Below, in pieces: positions 49,220 through 57,460 of a DNA stretch of 64,000 nt; position 1 is the stretch's first letter; the number at the start of each line of letters is the position of its first letter. The DNA comes from Desulfarculaceae bacterium (GTDB lineage: Bacteria > Desulfobacterota > Desulfarculia > Desulfarculales > Desulfarculaceae). The position numbers were made by a program, and so were the translations under genes. Below the pieces are notes generated by a model that ran no database searches, was not told the DNA's origin, and worked only from the letters and a program-made list of their open reading frames with translations. The DNA lies in contig JAIPEN010000011.1 in assembly GCA_021737145.1 (NCBI GenBank), positions 62,001 to 126,000 of the forward strand, read 5' to 3'.

Positions 49220-51496
49220 TCAGATGAGGCTGAGCGGATCCACGTCCACCAGCAGGCGCACCCCGGACGGCGGCGGACCGGCGCGGTGGCGGCCCAGGCG
49301 CAATATCTCGGCCGCGGCGGAGGAGGTGGGGCTCTTGAGCAGGATGAGCCAGCGCCAGCGACCGGCCGCGCGGGCGATGGGGGCCGGGGCCGGGCCCAAC
49401 ACCGCGGCCCGGGGCTCTATCTTGGCCCGGGCCTGCTCCAGGGCGCGGGCCAGGGCGTGGGAGGCGCGGGCGGTGGCCGCCTCGCTGGCGCCCTCCAGGC
49501 GCAGGCCCACCAGCCGGGCGAAGGGGGGATAGCCCAGGGCGCGGCGCTCGTCCAACTCCTCGGCGTAAAAGGCCTCCGGGTCGTGGGCCAGGGCGGCGGT
49601 GACCGCGTGGTGGTGGGGATCGAAGGTCTGCACGATGACCCGGCCGGCCTCGCCTTCGCGCCCGGCCCTTCCGGCGGCCTGGGTCAGCAGGATGTAGGCC
49701 CGCTCTGCCGCCCGGAAGTCGGGCAGGCTCAGGGCCTGGTCGGCCAGCAGGATGCCCACCAGGCCGATGCCCGGCAGGTGGTGGCCCTTGGTGAGCATCT
49801 GGGTGCCCACGATCACGTCCAGCTCCCGCTTGGCCACCGCGCTGAGCACCTGCCTTAGCTGGGCCGGGCTGGAGGCCGCGTCGCGGTCCAAACGGCCCAG
49901 GCGCATGTCCGGCAGTAATTGCTGCAAGGTCTCGCTCACCTGCTCGGTGCCCAGGCCCAGGGGCTTGAGCCCGGCCTCGCCCTGCCCGCAAGAGGGGCAG
50001 GCGGCGGGAATCGGGGCGTTGTGCCCACAGGTGTGGCAGACCATGGCGTTTTTCTTTTTGTGCAGGGTCAGGCTGAGCGAGCAGGCCGGGCAGCCCACCC
50101 GCTGGCCGCAGGACGGGCAGATAAGGGCCGGGGCAAAGCCGCGCCGGTTGAGGAACAGGATGACCTGGCGGCCCTGGGCCACGGTTTGTTCGATTGCTTG
50201 CTTTAAGCGGAGGCTGAGAAAACCGCCGGCCAGTTTGCCCGCGCTTTTGAGGTCCACCACCTCCATGAGGGGCAGCACCGCCTGCTTGATGCGCTTGGTC
50301 AGGCGCAGGGTCTCCAGGCCGCCCTGGCGGGCCCGCTCATAGGTGGTCACCGCCGGGGTGGCGGTGCCCAGCACCACCGGGCAGGCCTGCTCCTGGGCCC
50401 GCAAGAGGGCCATGTCGCGGGCGTGGTAGCGCAAGCGATCGTTTTGCTTGTATGATTCGTCCTGCTCCTCGTCCAGGCAGATGACCCCCAGATTGGCCAG
50501 GGGCGCGAAAACCGCTGAGCGGGCCCCCACCACGATGGGGGTCTCGCCCCGGGCGATGGCCAGCCATTGGCCCCGGCGCACCGCCGGGGAGAGCCCGGAA
50601 TGCAGCACCGCCACCTTGTCCGGCCCGAAGCGCTCTTTGAGTAATCCCTCTAACCTTAGGCAAAGGCCGATCTCCGGGGCCAGGACCAGGGCTTGGCGGC
50701 CCGTGGCCAGGGCAACGGCGCAGGAGGCCACATAGACCTCGGTCTTGCCGCTCCCGGTGATGCCGTATAGCAGAAACGGGCGGAACGTATGATCTTTTAT
50801 GGCTGGTTCGATTTGGGCCAGGGCGGCGGCCTGCTCGTCGCTGTAGGCCTCTGGCTCGGGTTCGGGCAGGATGGGCCGCCCGATCAGGTCCTTGACCACC
50901 GGCTTGTGAGTCAGGCTGAGCCAGCCGCCAGCCTCCAGGCGGCGGGCGATGGCGGTGATGCCCGGGAAATCGGGCCGCAGGGCGTCCAGGGACCGGGGGC
51001 TTTGTTCAAGTAAAAGCTCTAATACCTTGGCCCCCTGGGTGCCGGGGCGGGGAGCCTGGTCCGGATCGCCGTCGCGCCAGGCGGCCCAGGCGGCCTGGGC
51101 CCGGCCCGGGGCCTTGATGGCCCCCGGCTCGATGCCGCCCAACCCGCCGGGCAGGGACCAGGCCAGGGCCTGGCCCAGCGGGGCCTGGTAATAGGCCGCA
51201 GCTCTGGTGAAAAAGCCCAGCAGCTCCGAAGGTATGAGTTGGGGAGCCCCCGCCTCGTCCAGCACGTCGGACACCGGCTTGAGGCCCTCGGTGTCGCCTT
51301 CTTGTGGCGCTCCCAGGGCAAAGGCCAGGCGCGGCTTGCCCCGCACCGGCACCAGCAAACGGGTGAGGGGGCGGATGATGGGGGCCAGCTCCGGGGCCAC
51401 GGCGTAGCTCAGGGGACGCCACAGAGGGGCGGCCAGGGCCACGTCCAGGCGCGGCGGCAAGTCTATAGCTTGAGCCCGGTAAGCTCGCTGGCCCAC
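49220..51496 (-). CDS. priA: primosomal replication-restart helicase PriA
   Basis: A 758-residue superfamily-2 helicase that reloads the replisome at stalled forks. Motifs: Walker A GITGSGKTEVY, LDEEQDESYKQ for motif II, and the zinc-binding block with CPSCGQRVGCPAC, CHTCG and CPSCGQ (about 470-520). Then come GTEQVSETLQQLLP and GTQMLTKGHHLPG. The start is a GTG inside the preceding gene (34-bp overlap); a start closer to the usual N-terminus (DVALAAPLWRPL) is also possible. Confidence 0.93.
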   Translation of the reverse strand: MGQRAYRAQAIDLPPRLDVALAAPLWRPLSYAVAPELAPIIRPLTRLLVPVRGKPRLAFALGAPQEGDTEGLKPVSDVLDEAGAPQLIPSELLGFFTRAAAYYQAPLGQALAWSLPGGLGGIEPGAIKAPGRAQAAWAAWRDGDPDQAPRPGTQGAKVLELLLEQSPRSLDALRPDFPGITAIARRLEAGGWLSLTHKPVVKDLIGRPILPEPEPEAYSDEQAAALAQIEPAIKDHTFRPFLLYGITGSGKTEVYVASCAVALATGRQALVLAPEIGLCLRLEGLLKERFGPDKVAVLHSGLSPAVRRGQWLAIARGETPIVVGARSAVFAPLANLGVICLDEEQDESYKQNDRLRYHARDMALLRAQEQACPVVLGTATPAVTTYERARQGGLETLRLTKRIKQAVLPLMEVVDLKSAGKLAGGFLSLRLKQAIEQTVAQGRQVILFLNRRGFAPALICPSCGQRVGCPACSLSLTLHKKKNAMVCHTCGHNAPIPAACPSCGQGEAGLKPLGLGTEQVSETLQQLLPDMRLGRLDRDAASSPAQLRQVLSAVAKRELDVIVGTQMLTKGHHLPGIGLVGILLADQALSLPDFRAAERAYILLTQAAGRAGREGEAGRVIVQTFDPHHHAVTAALAHDPEAFYAEELDERRALGYPPFARLVGLRLEGASEAATARASHALARALEQARAKIEPRAAVLGPAPAPIARAAGRWRWLILLKSPTSSAAAEILRLGRHRAGPPPSGVRLLVDVDPLSLI

Positions 51497-52800
51497 TCCA
51501 GGAAGCCGGGGCGCTTCTCCTGGGCGGCCATGGCTTCCAGGGCCGGGATGGTGGTCGTTCCGGATTTCCAGGAATGAATGGGCTTCAGGTTGGCGCGGCG
51601 CACATAGGCCGTGGGCAGCAGGAAGTTAAGATCCCCCTGCACCGGCTGAAAGTAGAGACAGCCGTTTTTCACGGCCATGGGCATGGAAAGCCCCTGGTCA
51701 TGGGCCATGCTCAGGGCGGTGGCCGGGTAGGGATAGTGGTTTATGTTCTTGTTGAGAAAGGTGATCTCGCTGTTGTCGATGGAACCGAGCTGGAAGGACT
51801 CGATAATCACGTTGCGTTCCAGCTTGGGCTCCCAGAAGCAGGCCCCGCCCTTTTGGGGGTTGTCCGGGTTGTTGGTCACCACCTCCATCACCATGCGGGC
51901 GCCATCGGCCCCCAGCTTGAGGGCCGCGGCCAGGCCGGTGATGTCCAGGGCTTGGTTCAGATAGTCCAGGTCTTCGATGTTAAAAGAAATTTTGTCATCG
52001 AAGCCCTCCAGGATGCTGCGGAAGGTGGGCCAGGGCAGGCGCTCCTTGTTGCCGTCCTCGTTGCGGTAGACCTGGTTGTCCATGGTGGTCTGCATGAGCA
52101 TCTGGCCGTGGTTGTGCAGCCGTAGGGGCGAGGAGGTGTCGTAGAACCAGTTGCCGCCCTCCAGGCTGAAGCCGTGGAAGGACTTCTGCACCATGAACAG
52201 CACCTTGGACGGGTCGAAACCATAGAAACCGGCCTCGTGGAAGTCCATCTCCACGCTGGTCACGGTGGCCTCGTTGACGATGACCAGCAAGGTCTGGCTT
52301 TGCAACACCTTGGCCGGATCGCGCCCGTTGTCCTCGGCCAGGTTGCTCAGGTCCCAGGCCAACTGCAACATGTGGCGGCGGCCCAAGCTCATGGATTTGA
52401 GCTCCATGGGGTCCACGGGCCATTGCTTTTGCCCGGTGAGCCGCTGCATCACCTCGCAGGTCAGGTCCAGGCGGGGGTTGATCAGATATTTGGTGCCCAG
52501 GCCCAGGCGGGTGGCCTCCCCGGCGCAGGTGTGCTCCAGGAGCACCTTGCCGGCCAGCAGGGAGCTGGTGGCCTCGCCGATGTCCCGGGCGCTGATGCTG
52601 TCTTCGTCCAGCACGAAGATGTCCCGGGGTTCATGCAGATTCTTCAGGCGGGGGTATGCGTTGATGTCATTTTCCGCCGCCGCCACCTCCTCCAGGGAGG
52701 CGTACTTTTTCAGCCGCTTTTTGGCCAGCATCAAGCACGAATTGATATAGGTGGCAAAATCGGTCAGGTCGAGGGCTTGGGGATTGGATGGGTCCAGCAT
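51463..52800 (-). CDS. large conserved-type protein, possible UDP-sugar pyrophosphorylase relative
   Basis: A 445-residue cytoplasmic protein. Near residue 90 it has HTCAGEATRLGLGTKYLINP, similar in spacing to the nucleotide-binding loop of UTP-glucose-1-phosphate uridylyltransferases (AGGxGTRLGxxxPK). Later come MVQKSFHGF, LRLHNHGQML and VTNNPDNPQKGG, comparable to catalytic regions of the UDPGP family. I therefore suspect a nucleotidyltransferase, but the match is weak. It overlaps priA at its 3' end. No partner indicates a pathway. Confidence 0.5.
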   Translation of the reverse strand: MLDPSNPQALDLTDFATYINSCLMLAKKRLKKYASLEEVAAAENDINAYPRLKNLHEPRDIFVLDEDSISARDIGEATSSLLAGKVLLEHTCAGEATRLGLGTKYLINPRLDLTCEVMQRLTGQKQWPVDPMELKSMSLGRRHMLQLAWDLSNLAEDNGRDPAKVLQSQTLLVIVNEATVTSVEMDFHEAGFYGFDPSKVLFMVQKSFHGFSLEGGNWFYDTSSPLRLHNHGQMLMQTTMDNQVYRNEDGNKERLPWPTFRSILEGFDDKISFNIEDLDYLNQALDITGLAAALKLGADGARMVMEVVTNNPDNPQKGGACFWEPKLERNVIIESFQLGSIDNSEITFLNKNINHYPYPATALSMAHDQGLSMPMAVKNGCLYFQPVQGDLNFLLPTAYVRRANLKPIHSWKSGTTTIPALEAMAAQEKRPGFLEWASELTGLKL

Positions 52801-52926
52801 GGCTTCCGAATGCGCTTAAAGGGTTGGCGGGCCGATGAAGCTCTTTGGCTTGGTGCGTCTCGCCCTAGGCCATATATAGCACATGCGCCCCCGCATCCCA
52901 AACCCGGGCCGCGCCGCCCAAAAAAA

Positions 52927-52957
52927 GGCGGGGCCCCCCGGGGCCCCGCCTTGGCGG
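52927..52957. terminator. terminator-like GC stem between two minus-strand genes
   Basis: AAGGCGGGGCC and GGCCCCGCCTT form an 11-bp stem around a CCCCGG centre. On the minus strand (after cooS) it is followed by TTTTTTT after a short GGGC stretch; this is the likely cooS terminator. Confidence 0.7.
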
Positions 52958-52972
52958 TTTCGGTATGGATTA

Positions 52973-54943
52973 TCAGGCGGATAGGGCGCGGCGCGCGTCC
53001 ATGTCCACCAGCACGCGCTCGGTGCTCTTGTCCAGGCCCAGGGCTTGGCGCTTCTTCTCGATGTGGGCCAGCATGCGCTGGGCCATGTCGTGCGGGTCGG
53101 GCGTGAAGTCCCACTTGCCCATGCCGCGATCCTCCAGGCCCTCGAACATCAGATCATGGAACTTGGTGCCCTCCACCATGGGGAAGGTGACCCCGAAGAT
53201 GGTGTAAACGCCCGAGGCCACGAAGTATTGCCCGATGGCGATGGCCTTCTCGCTCATGTATTCCGGGGCCGCGCCGGCCACGGGCAGATCGGCGATGGCG
53301 TCACCCAGCCCGCCGGCGGCCACCATGTTGCAGCAGGCGGTGAGGATGCGGGTGTTGTCCACGCAGGAGCCCAGGCCCAACACCGGCGGGATGCCCACCG
53401 TCTCGCAGACCTCTTGCAGGCCCGGTCCGGCCAGGTGGGCCGCCTCGGGGGTGAGCAGCCCGGCCTTGGCCAGGGCCACCTGGGCGCAGCCGGTCATAAC
53501 CACCAGCACGTCGTTCTTGATCAGCTCCTTGACCAGCTCCACATGCACCCAGTCCTGCTTGACCCGGGGGTTGGTGCAGCCCACCACCCCGGCCACGCCG
53601 CGGATGCGTCCGTTGATGATGTTGTCGTTGAGCGGGGTGTAGGAGCCGCGGAAGGAGCCGCCCAGCATGTAGTTGATGTACTCGTCCGAGAAGCCGAACA
53701 CGCCCTTGTCCTTGCGCTGGGGGATGTCGATGGGCGCGGTGCGGCTGGCGTAGCGCTTGATGGCCATGTCCACCACCGTGTCGGTGCACTCGCGGGGGTA
53801 GGCCTCCTCGAACTCCACGTGCATCACCCCCTCGATGTGGGTCCGGGGGTTGGTGGTGAACAGCTTGGTGCCGTAGCACTCGGCCACCTTGGCCAGGCCC
53901 TGCTTGATGCACTGCACGTCCACGGCCATGGCGTCCACCGCGCCGGTGACCAGCACCGCCTCGGTGCTCATGAAGTTGCCCGCGTGGGGCACGCCCTTGC
54001 GCGAGAGCATCTCCAGGCCCGAGCAGCACATGCCCACCAGGTTGATGCCCGCCGCCCCGGCCGCCTCGGCCTTGGCGATGAGCTCGGGATCGCTGACCGA
54101 GGTCAGCATGGAGTCAAAGAGATTGGGCTCGTGGCCGTGGATGATGACGTTCACCTGGTCGGCCTTCAATACGCCCATGTTCACTTCGCCGGTGACCGGG
54201 TAGGGGGTGCCGAAGAGCATGTCGCCGATCTCGGTGGCCACCATGGAGCCGCCCCAACCGTCGGACAGGGCGCAACGGCTGATCTGCTTGGAGAGGTTGT
54301 CGTAGTCCTGGTCCATGCCCATGTGGGTGCGGTTCATCAGCTCCATGATCTCGCGCATGGCCCCGCGGGGAACCACCCCCTCCTCGCGCCAGGTCTCCTG
54401 GGTCTTGGCCGGGGCCCGCTTGATAAAGGGGATCTCGCCCTCGGTCTGGATGTAGGTCTTTTCCAGCTCGTAATAGAGGTCCATGGCCACGTCGTGGAAC
54501 TCGCGCTCCTCGGTGCGGATGCCCAGCTCCTCGGCCACCTGCAACAGCTTTTCCGGGTCGTTGATCTGGTAGTCGGGAAGCTCGCCGGTGATCACTCCCT
54601 TGAACAGCTTGAGCATCTCGAAGCCGTGGTCAGTGTGGGAGGAGGTGCCGGTGGCCACCGCCCGGCCGAAGTTACGCGACTGGATGGTGTCGATGGTGGC
54701 CCCGCATACGCCCACCTTGCCGTAGGGGTCCTTGGCGTTCAGGCGGCAGGGGCCCATGAAGCAGTTCTTGCAGCAGGCGCTTTTTTCGCCGATGGGGCAG
54801 GGCTTCATGGTCAGGGCCCGGTCAAAGGCGGTCTCCACCCCGTCCTTGCGGGCCTTGGCCAGCATCTTCTGGGTGGATTCACAGATGGTTTGGTCCCTGG
54901 GGTCCAGGCTGGTGAGCTTTTGCAGCTTGTCGTCCTTGCTCAT
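52973..54943 (-). CDS. cooS: nickel-dependent CO dehydrogenase catalytic subunit
   Basis: A 656-residue anaerobic Ni-CODH interconverting CO and CO2. The N-terminus has CCKNCFMGPCRL and GVCGA for the B and D clusters. C-cluster ligands appear in VIIHGHEPNL, MCCSGLEML, LGSCVDNTR, VVMTGCAQVAL and TACCNM. No acs, cooF or cooC genes are next to it, so electrons may pass to a ferredoxin elsewhere, or the enzyme may only detoxify CO. A symmetric AT-rich site lies 65-80 bp upstream. Confidence 0.96.
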   Translation of the reverse strand: MSKDDKLQKLTSLDPRDQTICESTQKMLAKARKDGVETAFDRALTMKPCPIGEKSACCKNCFMGPCRLNAKDPYGKVGVCGATIDTIQSRNFGRAVATGTSSHTDHGFEMLKLFKGVITGELPDYQINDPEKLLQVAEELGIRTEEREFHDVAMDLYYELEKTYIQTEGEIPFIKRAPAKTQETWREEGVVPRGAMREIMELMNRTHMGMDQDYDNLSKQISRCALSDGWGGSMVATEIGDMLFGTPYPVTGEVNMGVLKADQVNVIIHGHEPNLFDSMLTSVSDPELIAKAEAAGAAGINLVGMCCSGLEMLSRKGVPHAGNFMSTEAVLVTGAVDAMAVDVQCIKQGLAKVAECYGTKLFTTNPRTHIEGVMHVEFEEAYPRECTDTVVDMAIKRYASRTAPIDIPQRKDKGVFGFSDEYINYMLGGSFRGSYTPLNDNIINGRIRGVAGVVGCTNPRVKQDWVHVELVKELIKNDVLVVMTGCAQVALAKAGLLTPEAAHLAGPGLQEVCETVGIPPVLGLGSCVDNTRILTACCNMVAAGGLGDAIADLPVAGAAPEYMSEKAIAIGQYFVASGVYTIFGVTFPMVEGTKFHDLMFEGLEDRGMGKWDFTPDPHDMAQRMLAHIEKKRQALGLDKSTERVLVDMDARRALSA

Positions 54944-55004
54944 GGCGCATCCTCTTCCCGGCGGCCACGGCAGAGGGCGGCAACCGGCATTTAGGGGAAT
55001 GAAT

Positions 55005-55024
55005 ACTATTATTAATAATACTAA
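55005..55024. promoter_or_regulatory. AT-rich palindrome upstream of cooS
   Basis: TATTATTAATAATA at 55008-55021 is a perfect 14-bp palindrome, and outer bases extend it imperfectly. Its location suggests an operator for a CO- or redox-responsive dimeric regulator, though it does not match the CooA or FNR consensus. Confidence 0.45.
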
Positions 55025-55140
55025 GGCCCTCCCTGGGGGTTGGCCAGCTAAATCAGCGATATTTTTAGGCTTGAGCGGTCCGTCCGAAATAGAAGCCAGT
55101 TAAAACAGACCGTTGGATGGGGGCGAAAATAAATAGGGAA

Positions 55141-56583
55141 CTAGGCTAGTGGGGCTTCCAGCCAGCAGAAGGGGTCGCGCTCGGCAAAAACGTCCAGGCC
55201 TGCGCCATGGGCCACGGCCAGGCAGCCGCCGCACACCGCGCGCAGGCGGCAGGAGCCGCAGGCCGCCGGCCCGGCCCGGTAGCGCCGGGCGCTCTCGCCG
55301 TCATACAGCTCGGCCAGCGGGGTGTCGAAGAGGTTGCCCAGGGGGGAGGGGAACTTGCGGCAGGCGTGCACCTCGCCCTCTGGCAGCACGGCCAGGAAGT
55401 TGAAGGCCGCCCCGCAGCCATAGCCGGTGCACCCGCCGAAAAGCTCCCCGCCCTGCTCGTGGGCCAGCAGGTTGAGCAGGTTGTCCTTGAGGAACATGTG
55501 GGGATGCCGCCCGGCCTCGGCGGCGTATTCTTGCAGGAAATCCCGGAAGCTGTTCTCCCCGGCCATGGTCAGGGAGGCCCCCTGGCCCACCAGGGTCAGG
55601 CGGTTGAAGTTGAACTGGTCCACCTTGCCCTCCAGCCGGCGGGCCAGGGGAATCACCTGGTCCTGGTTGTCCCGGCTCAGGGTGAGCATGACCATGGAGT
55701 AGACCCCAAGCTCTTGCAGCAGGTCCAGGAACTTCATGGTGCGCTGATAATGGCCCGGCCCCCGGATGTAGTCGTTGTGCGCCTCCAGGCCCTCCAGGCT
55801 CACCTGGAAAAAGGTGGGCTGGGCCATGGCCAGGATATGTTCCAACTGGTCCCGGCCGCAGGGGTTGGCCAGCAGGGCCACGGCCAGGCCCTTTTGGGCC
55901 GCTGCCTGGTACAGGGCCGAAAAGTCCGGGTGCAGCAGAGGGTTGCCCCCGGTGAAGGATATCTGGCCCCGCACCCGGCGCTGGCCGCAGAAGGCGGCCA
56001 TCTGCTCGATGACCTCCAGGCCCTGCTCCAGGCTCACCGGCGGGCGGTCCGAGCGGTCGTAGCAGTGGCGGCAGCTCAGGTCGCAGGACTGGGTGATGTG
56101 CCATTGCAGGGTGAACCAGTCGCTGGCCAGAAACTCGGGCGGCGCGTGGGGGCCGGCCTGGGGCGCGGTCCGGGTGAGCAGGGAAGGCGGCCTGAGCAGC
56201 AGGCCCCGCTCCACCGCCTGGTCCAGGGCGTCCAGCACCACCCCGGGCAAAACCCCGCCCTGGCGGGCGGCCTCGGCCGGGTCCATCTCCTCGGCCACCA
56301 CCTTGAGGGCCAGCAGCTCGGCCTGGCTCAGCTCGGCCAGCTCCACCCCTCCGGCCGGGGTTTTCCAGGCCGCGGCCAAGAGCGGCTCCTCGCCGGGCCG
56401 GGGCTCGTTTTCCTCCCCGGCCAGCAGGGCGGGCAGGCCGCTCCAGGCCACCGGCTCCACCACCAGGCTGGGGTTGAGCCCATAGCCGTCGGCGCCGGGG
56501 GCCGGGGCCTCGGCCGCCTGGGCCAGGTCCCGGGCCCGCGCCAGGCGGTCCGCGTCCGCTTGATAGGGCTGATCGCCGGTCAT
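55141..56583 (-). CDS. radical SAM/SPASM peptide maturase (SbtM-like)
   Basis: A 480-residue radical SAM enzyme. About 150 N-terminal residues look helical (LSQAELLALKVVAEEMDPAEAA) and may recognise a leader peptide. The barrel has the cluster motif CDLSCRHC (about 163-170) and SFTGGNPLLHPDF. The C-terminal SPASM region is Cys-rich (GGCTGYGCGAA, HACRKF, CGSCRLRAVCGGC, FCW), for auxiliary iron-sulfur clusters. Two small genes with a common leader lie directly upstream, so it most likely modifies them. It matches my memory of SbtM, the thio(seleno)oxazole-type maturase. Confidence 0.88.
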   Translation of the reverse strand: MTGDQPYQADADRLARARDLAQAAEAPAPGADGYGLNPSLVVEPVAWSGLPALLAGEENEPRPGEEPLLAAAWKTPAGGVELAELSQAELLALKVVAEEMDPAEAARQGGVLPGVVLDALDQAVERGLLLRPPSLLTRTAPQAGPHAPPEFLASDWFTLQWHITQSCDLSCRHCYDRSDRPPVSLEQGLEVIEQMAAFCGQRRVRGQISFTGGNPLLHPDFSALYQAAAQKGLAVALLANPCGRDQLEHILAMAQPTFFQVSLEGLEAHNDYIRGPGHYQRTMKFLDLLQELGVYSMVMLTLSRDNQDQVIPLARRLEGKVDQFNFNRLTLVGQGASLTMAGENSFRDFLQEYAAEAGRHPHMFLKDNLLNLLAHEQGGELFGGCTGYGCGAAFNFLAVLPEGEVHACRKFPSPLGNLFDTPLAELYDGESARRYRAGPAACGSCRLRAVCGGCLAVAHGAGLDVFAERDPFCWLEAPLA

Positions 56584-56640
56584 GGGAATAATCCTAGCCC
56601 GGACAGGCGGCGCGCGCCTGGGTGGGGCGGGGCACCGGGC

Positions 56641-56838
56641 CTAGCTGCCGCTGGCCTTGATCGGCTTGGCGGCCACGCTGGTGGCGCCGCTGTGGCTGCT
56701 GGTTTTGGGCTTCTCTTCCTTGGTGGGGGGGATGCCCGCGCAGGCAGCGGCGCCCCCGCAGCCCATGAGGCCCACGCCGCTGACCAGCCCGGTGATGCAC
56801 AGGCCGGCCAGAATCTTTTTCAGTTGCTTGCTTTCCAT
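56641..56838 (-). CDS. RiPP precursor peptide, non-selenium copy
   Basis: A 65-residue peptide with the leader MESKQLKKILAGLCITGLV and a small-residue core (GCGGAAACAG, SSHSGATS), ending ASGS. The leader matches that of the selenocysteine-type gene upstream (KLKKLLAGLCLTGLVAG), which marks both as precursors of the adjacent radical SAM enzyme. Cysteines in the GCGGAAAC segment may be the modified residues. The hydrophobic leader also resembles a lipoprotein signal (GLMGC), so some membrane location is possible. AAGGAG precedes the ATG. Confidence 0.8.
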   Translation of the reverse strand: MESKQLKKILAGLCITGLVSGVGLMGCGGAAACAGIPPTKEEKPKTSSHSGATSVAAKPIKASGS

Positions 56839-57025
56839 GCCAGGGGTCTCCTTCTAGTCCTGAATGACGGCTGAGACAGACGGGCCGCGCCGGGAGGCGG
56901 GCGGAGGCCCATCCCCGGCGCCGGCTTGACTTGTCATTTTGTACTCGGCACGGAGGGTAGATCAAGAGCGTAGCCTCAAAAAAAACCCGCCCGCGGGCCG
57001 GGCCCGGGGACGGGTGATGGTCGCC

Positions 57026-57058
57026 GGGGCGCGAACCGCGCCCCTGGGGCTAGCTTCA
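57026..57058 (-). promoter_or_regulatory. SECIS-like hairpin 3
   Basis: Eleven bases after the third in-frame UGA, GGGGCGC and GCGCCCC form a 7-bp stem with the loop GGTTC. The stop codon UAG lies within the spacer. It may recode the third UGA or simply end the message. Confidence 0.6.
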
Positions 57059-57343
57059 GCCGCTTTTGGGCTTGGCGGGTTCGGGCTTGGGCTTTTCCTC
57101 GACGCTCCCGGCGCCGGAGGAGCCGCTTCAGCCGCTGGGGGCGGGCTTCTTCTGATCCATGGCGGATTTGTCGCCCTGCTCCTGCTGGGTCTGCTCCTGT
57201 TTGGGCTTGTCAGCGCTCCCGGCGCTGCCCTTGCCTCCTCAGCCGCTGCCCGCCAGAGTCGGGCCCGCGCTGAGGCCCGATCCGGCCACCAGGCCGGTAA
57301 GGCACAGGCCGGCCAGCAATTTCTTCAGCTTGCTCTCTTCCAA
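57050..57343 (-). CDS. selenocysteine-containing RiPP precursor (SbtA-like)
   Basis: A 97-residue peptide if three UGA codons (57239-57241, 57128-57130, 57056-57058) are read as selenocysteine. The TTG start at 57343 has a perfect AGGAGG seven bases upstream. The leader EESKLKKLLAGLCLTGLVAG parallels the peptide gene downstream. The rest is Gly/Ser/Lys/Pro/Gln-rich and has three S-G-U motifs (GSGUGG, PSGUSG, KSGUS). No other stop interrupts the frame. Each UGA has a hairpin at 11 nt. I infer a selenium-carrying peptide modified by the radical SAM enzyme, reading the family from memory. Confidence 0.85.
57100..57130 (-). promoter_or_regulatory. SECIS-like hairpin 2
   Basis: Eleven bases after the second UGA, CGGCGC pairs with GCGTCG around the loop CGGGA. 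Loop and distance equal those of hairpin 1, while the second stem pair changes from A-U to G-C. Confidence 0.75.
57211..57241 (-). promoter_or_regulatory. SECIS-like hairpin 1
   Basis: Eleven bases after the first UGA, CAGCGC pairs perfectly with GCGCTG around the loop CGGGA. Spacing and small G-containing loop agree with the bacterial SECIS of formate dehydrogenase mRNAs, where SelB binds. Confidence 0.78.
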
Positions 57344-57431
57344 GCTCTTGCCTCCTATTCCCTGGGTGGACATCCGTGGGTAGGCCAATGATCGATAAGG
57401 CCGATGCTATTATGGCTGGTCTATTCCTAAT

Positions 57432-57460
57432 AACTATTGTGCGGGTGCGGGGTGAGTCAA
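57432..57460 (-). promoter_or_regulatory. possible promoter for the selenopeptide operon
   Basis: On the minus strand TTGACT is followed after 17 bp by ATAGTT. A transcript from here would have a leader of about 85 bases before the TTG start. Confidence 0.4.
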
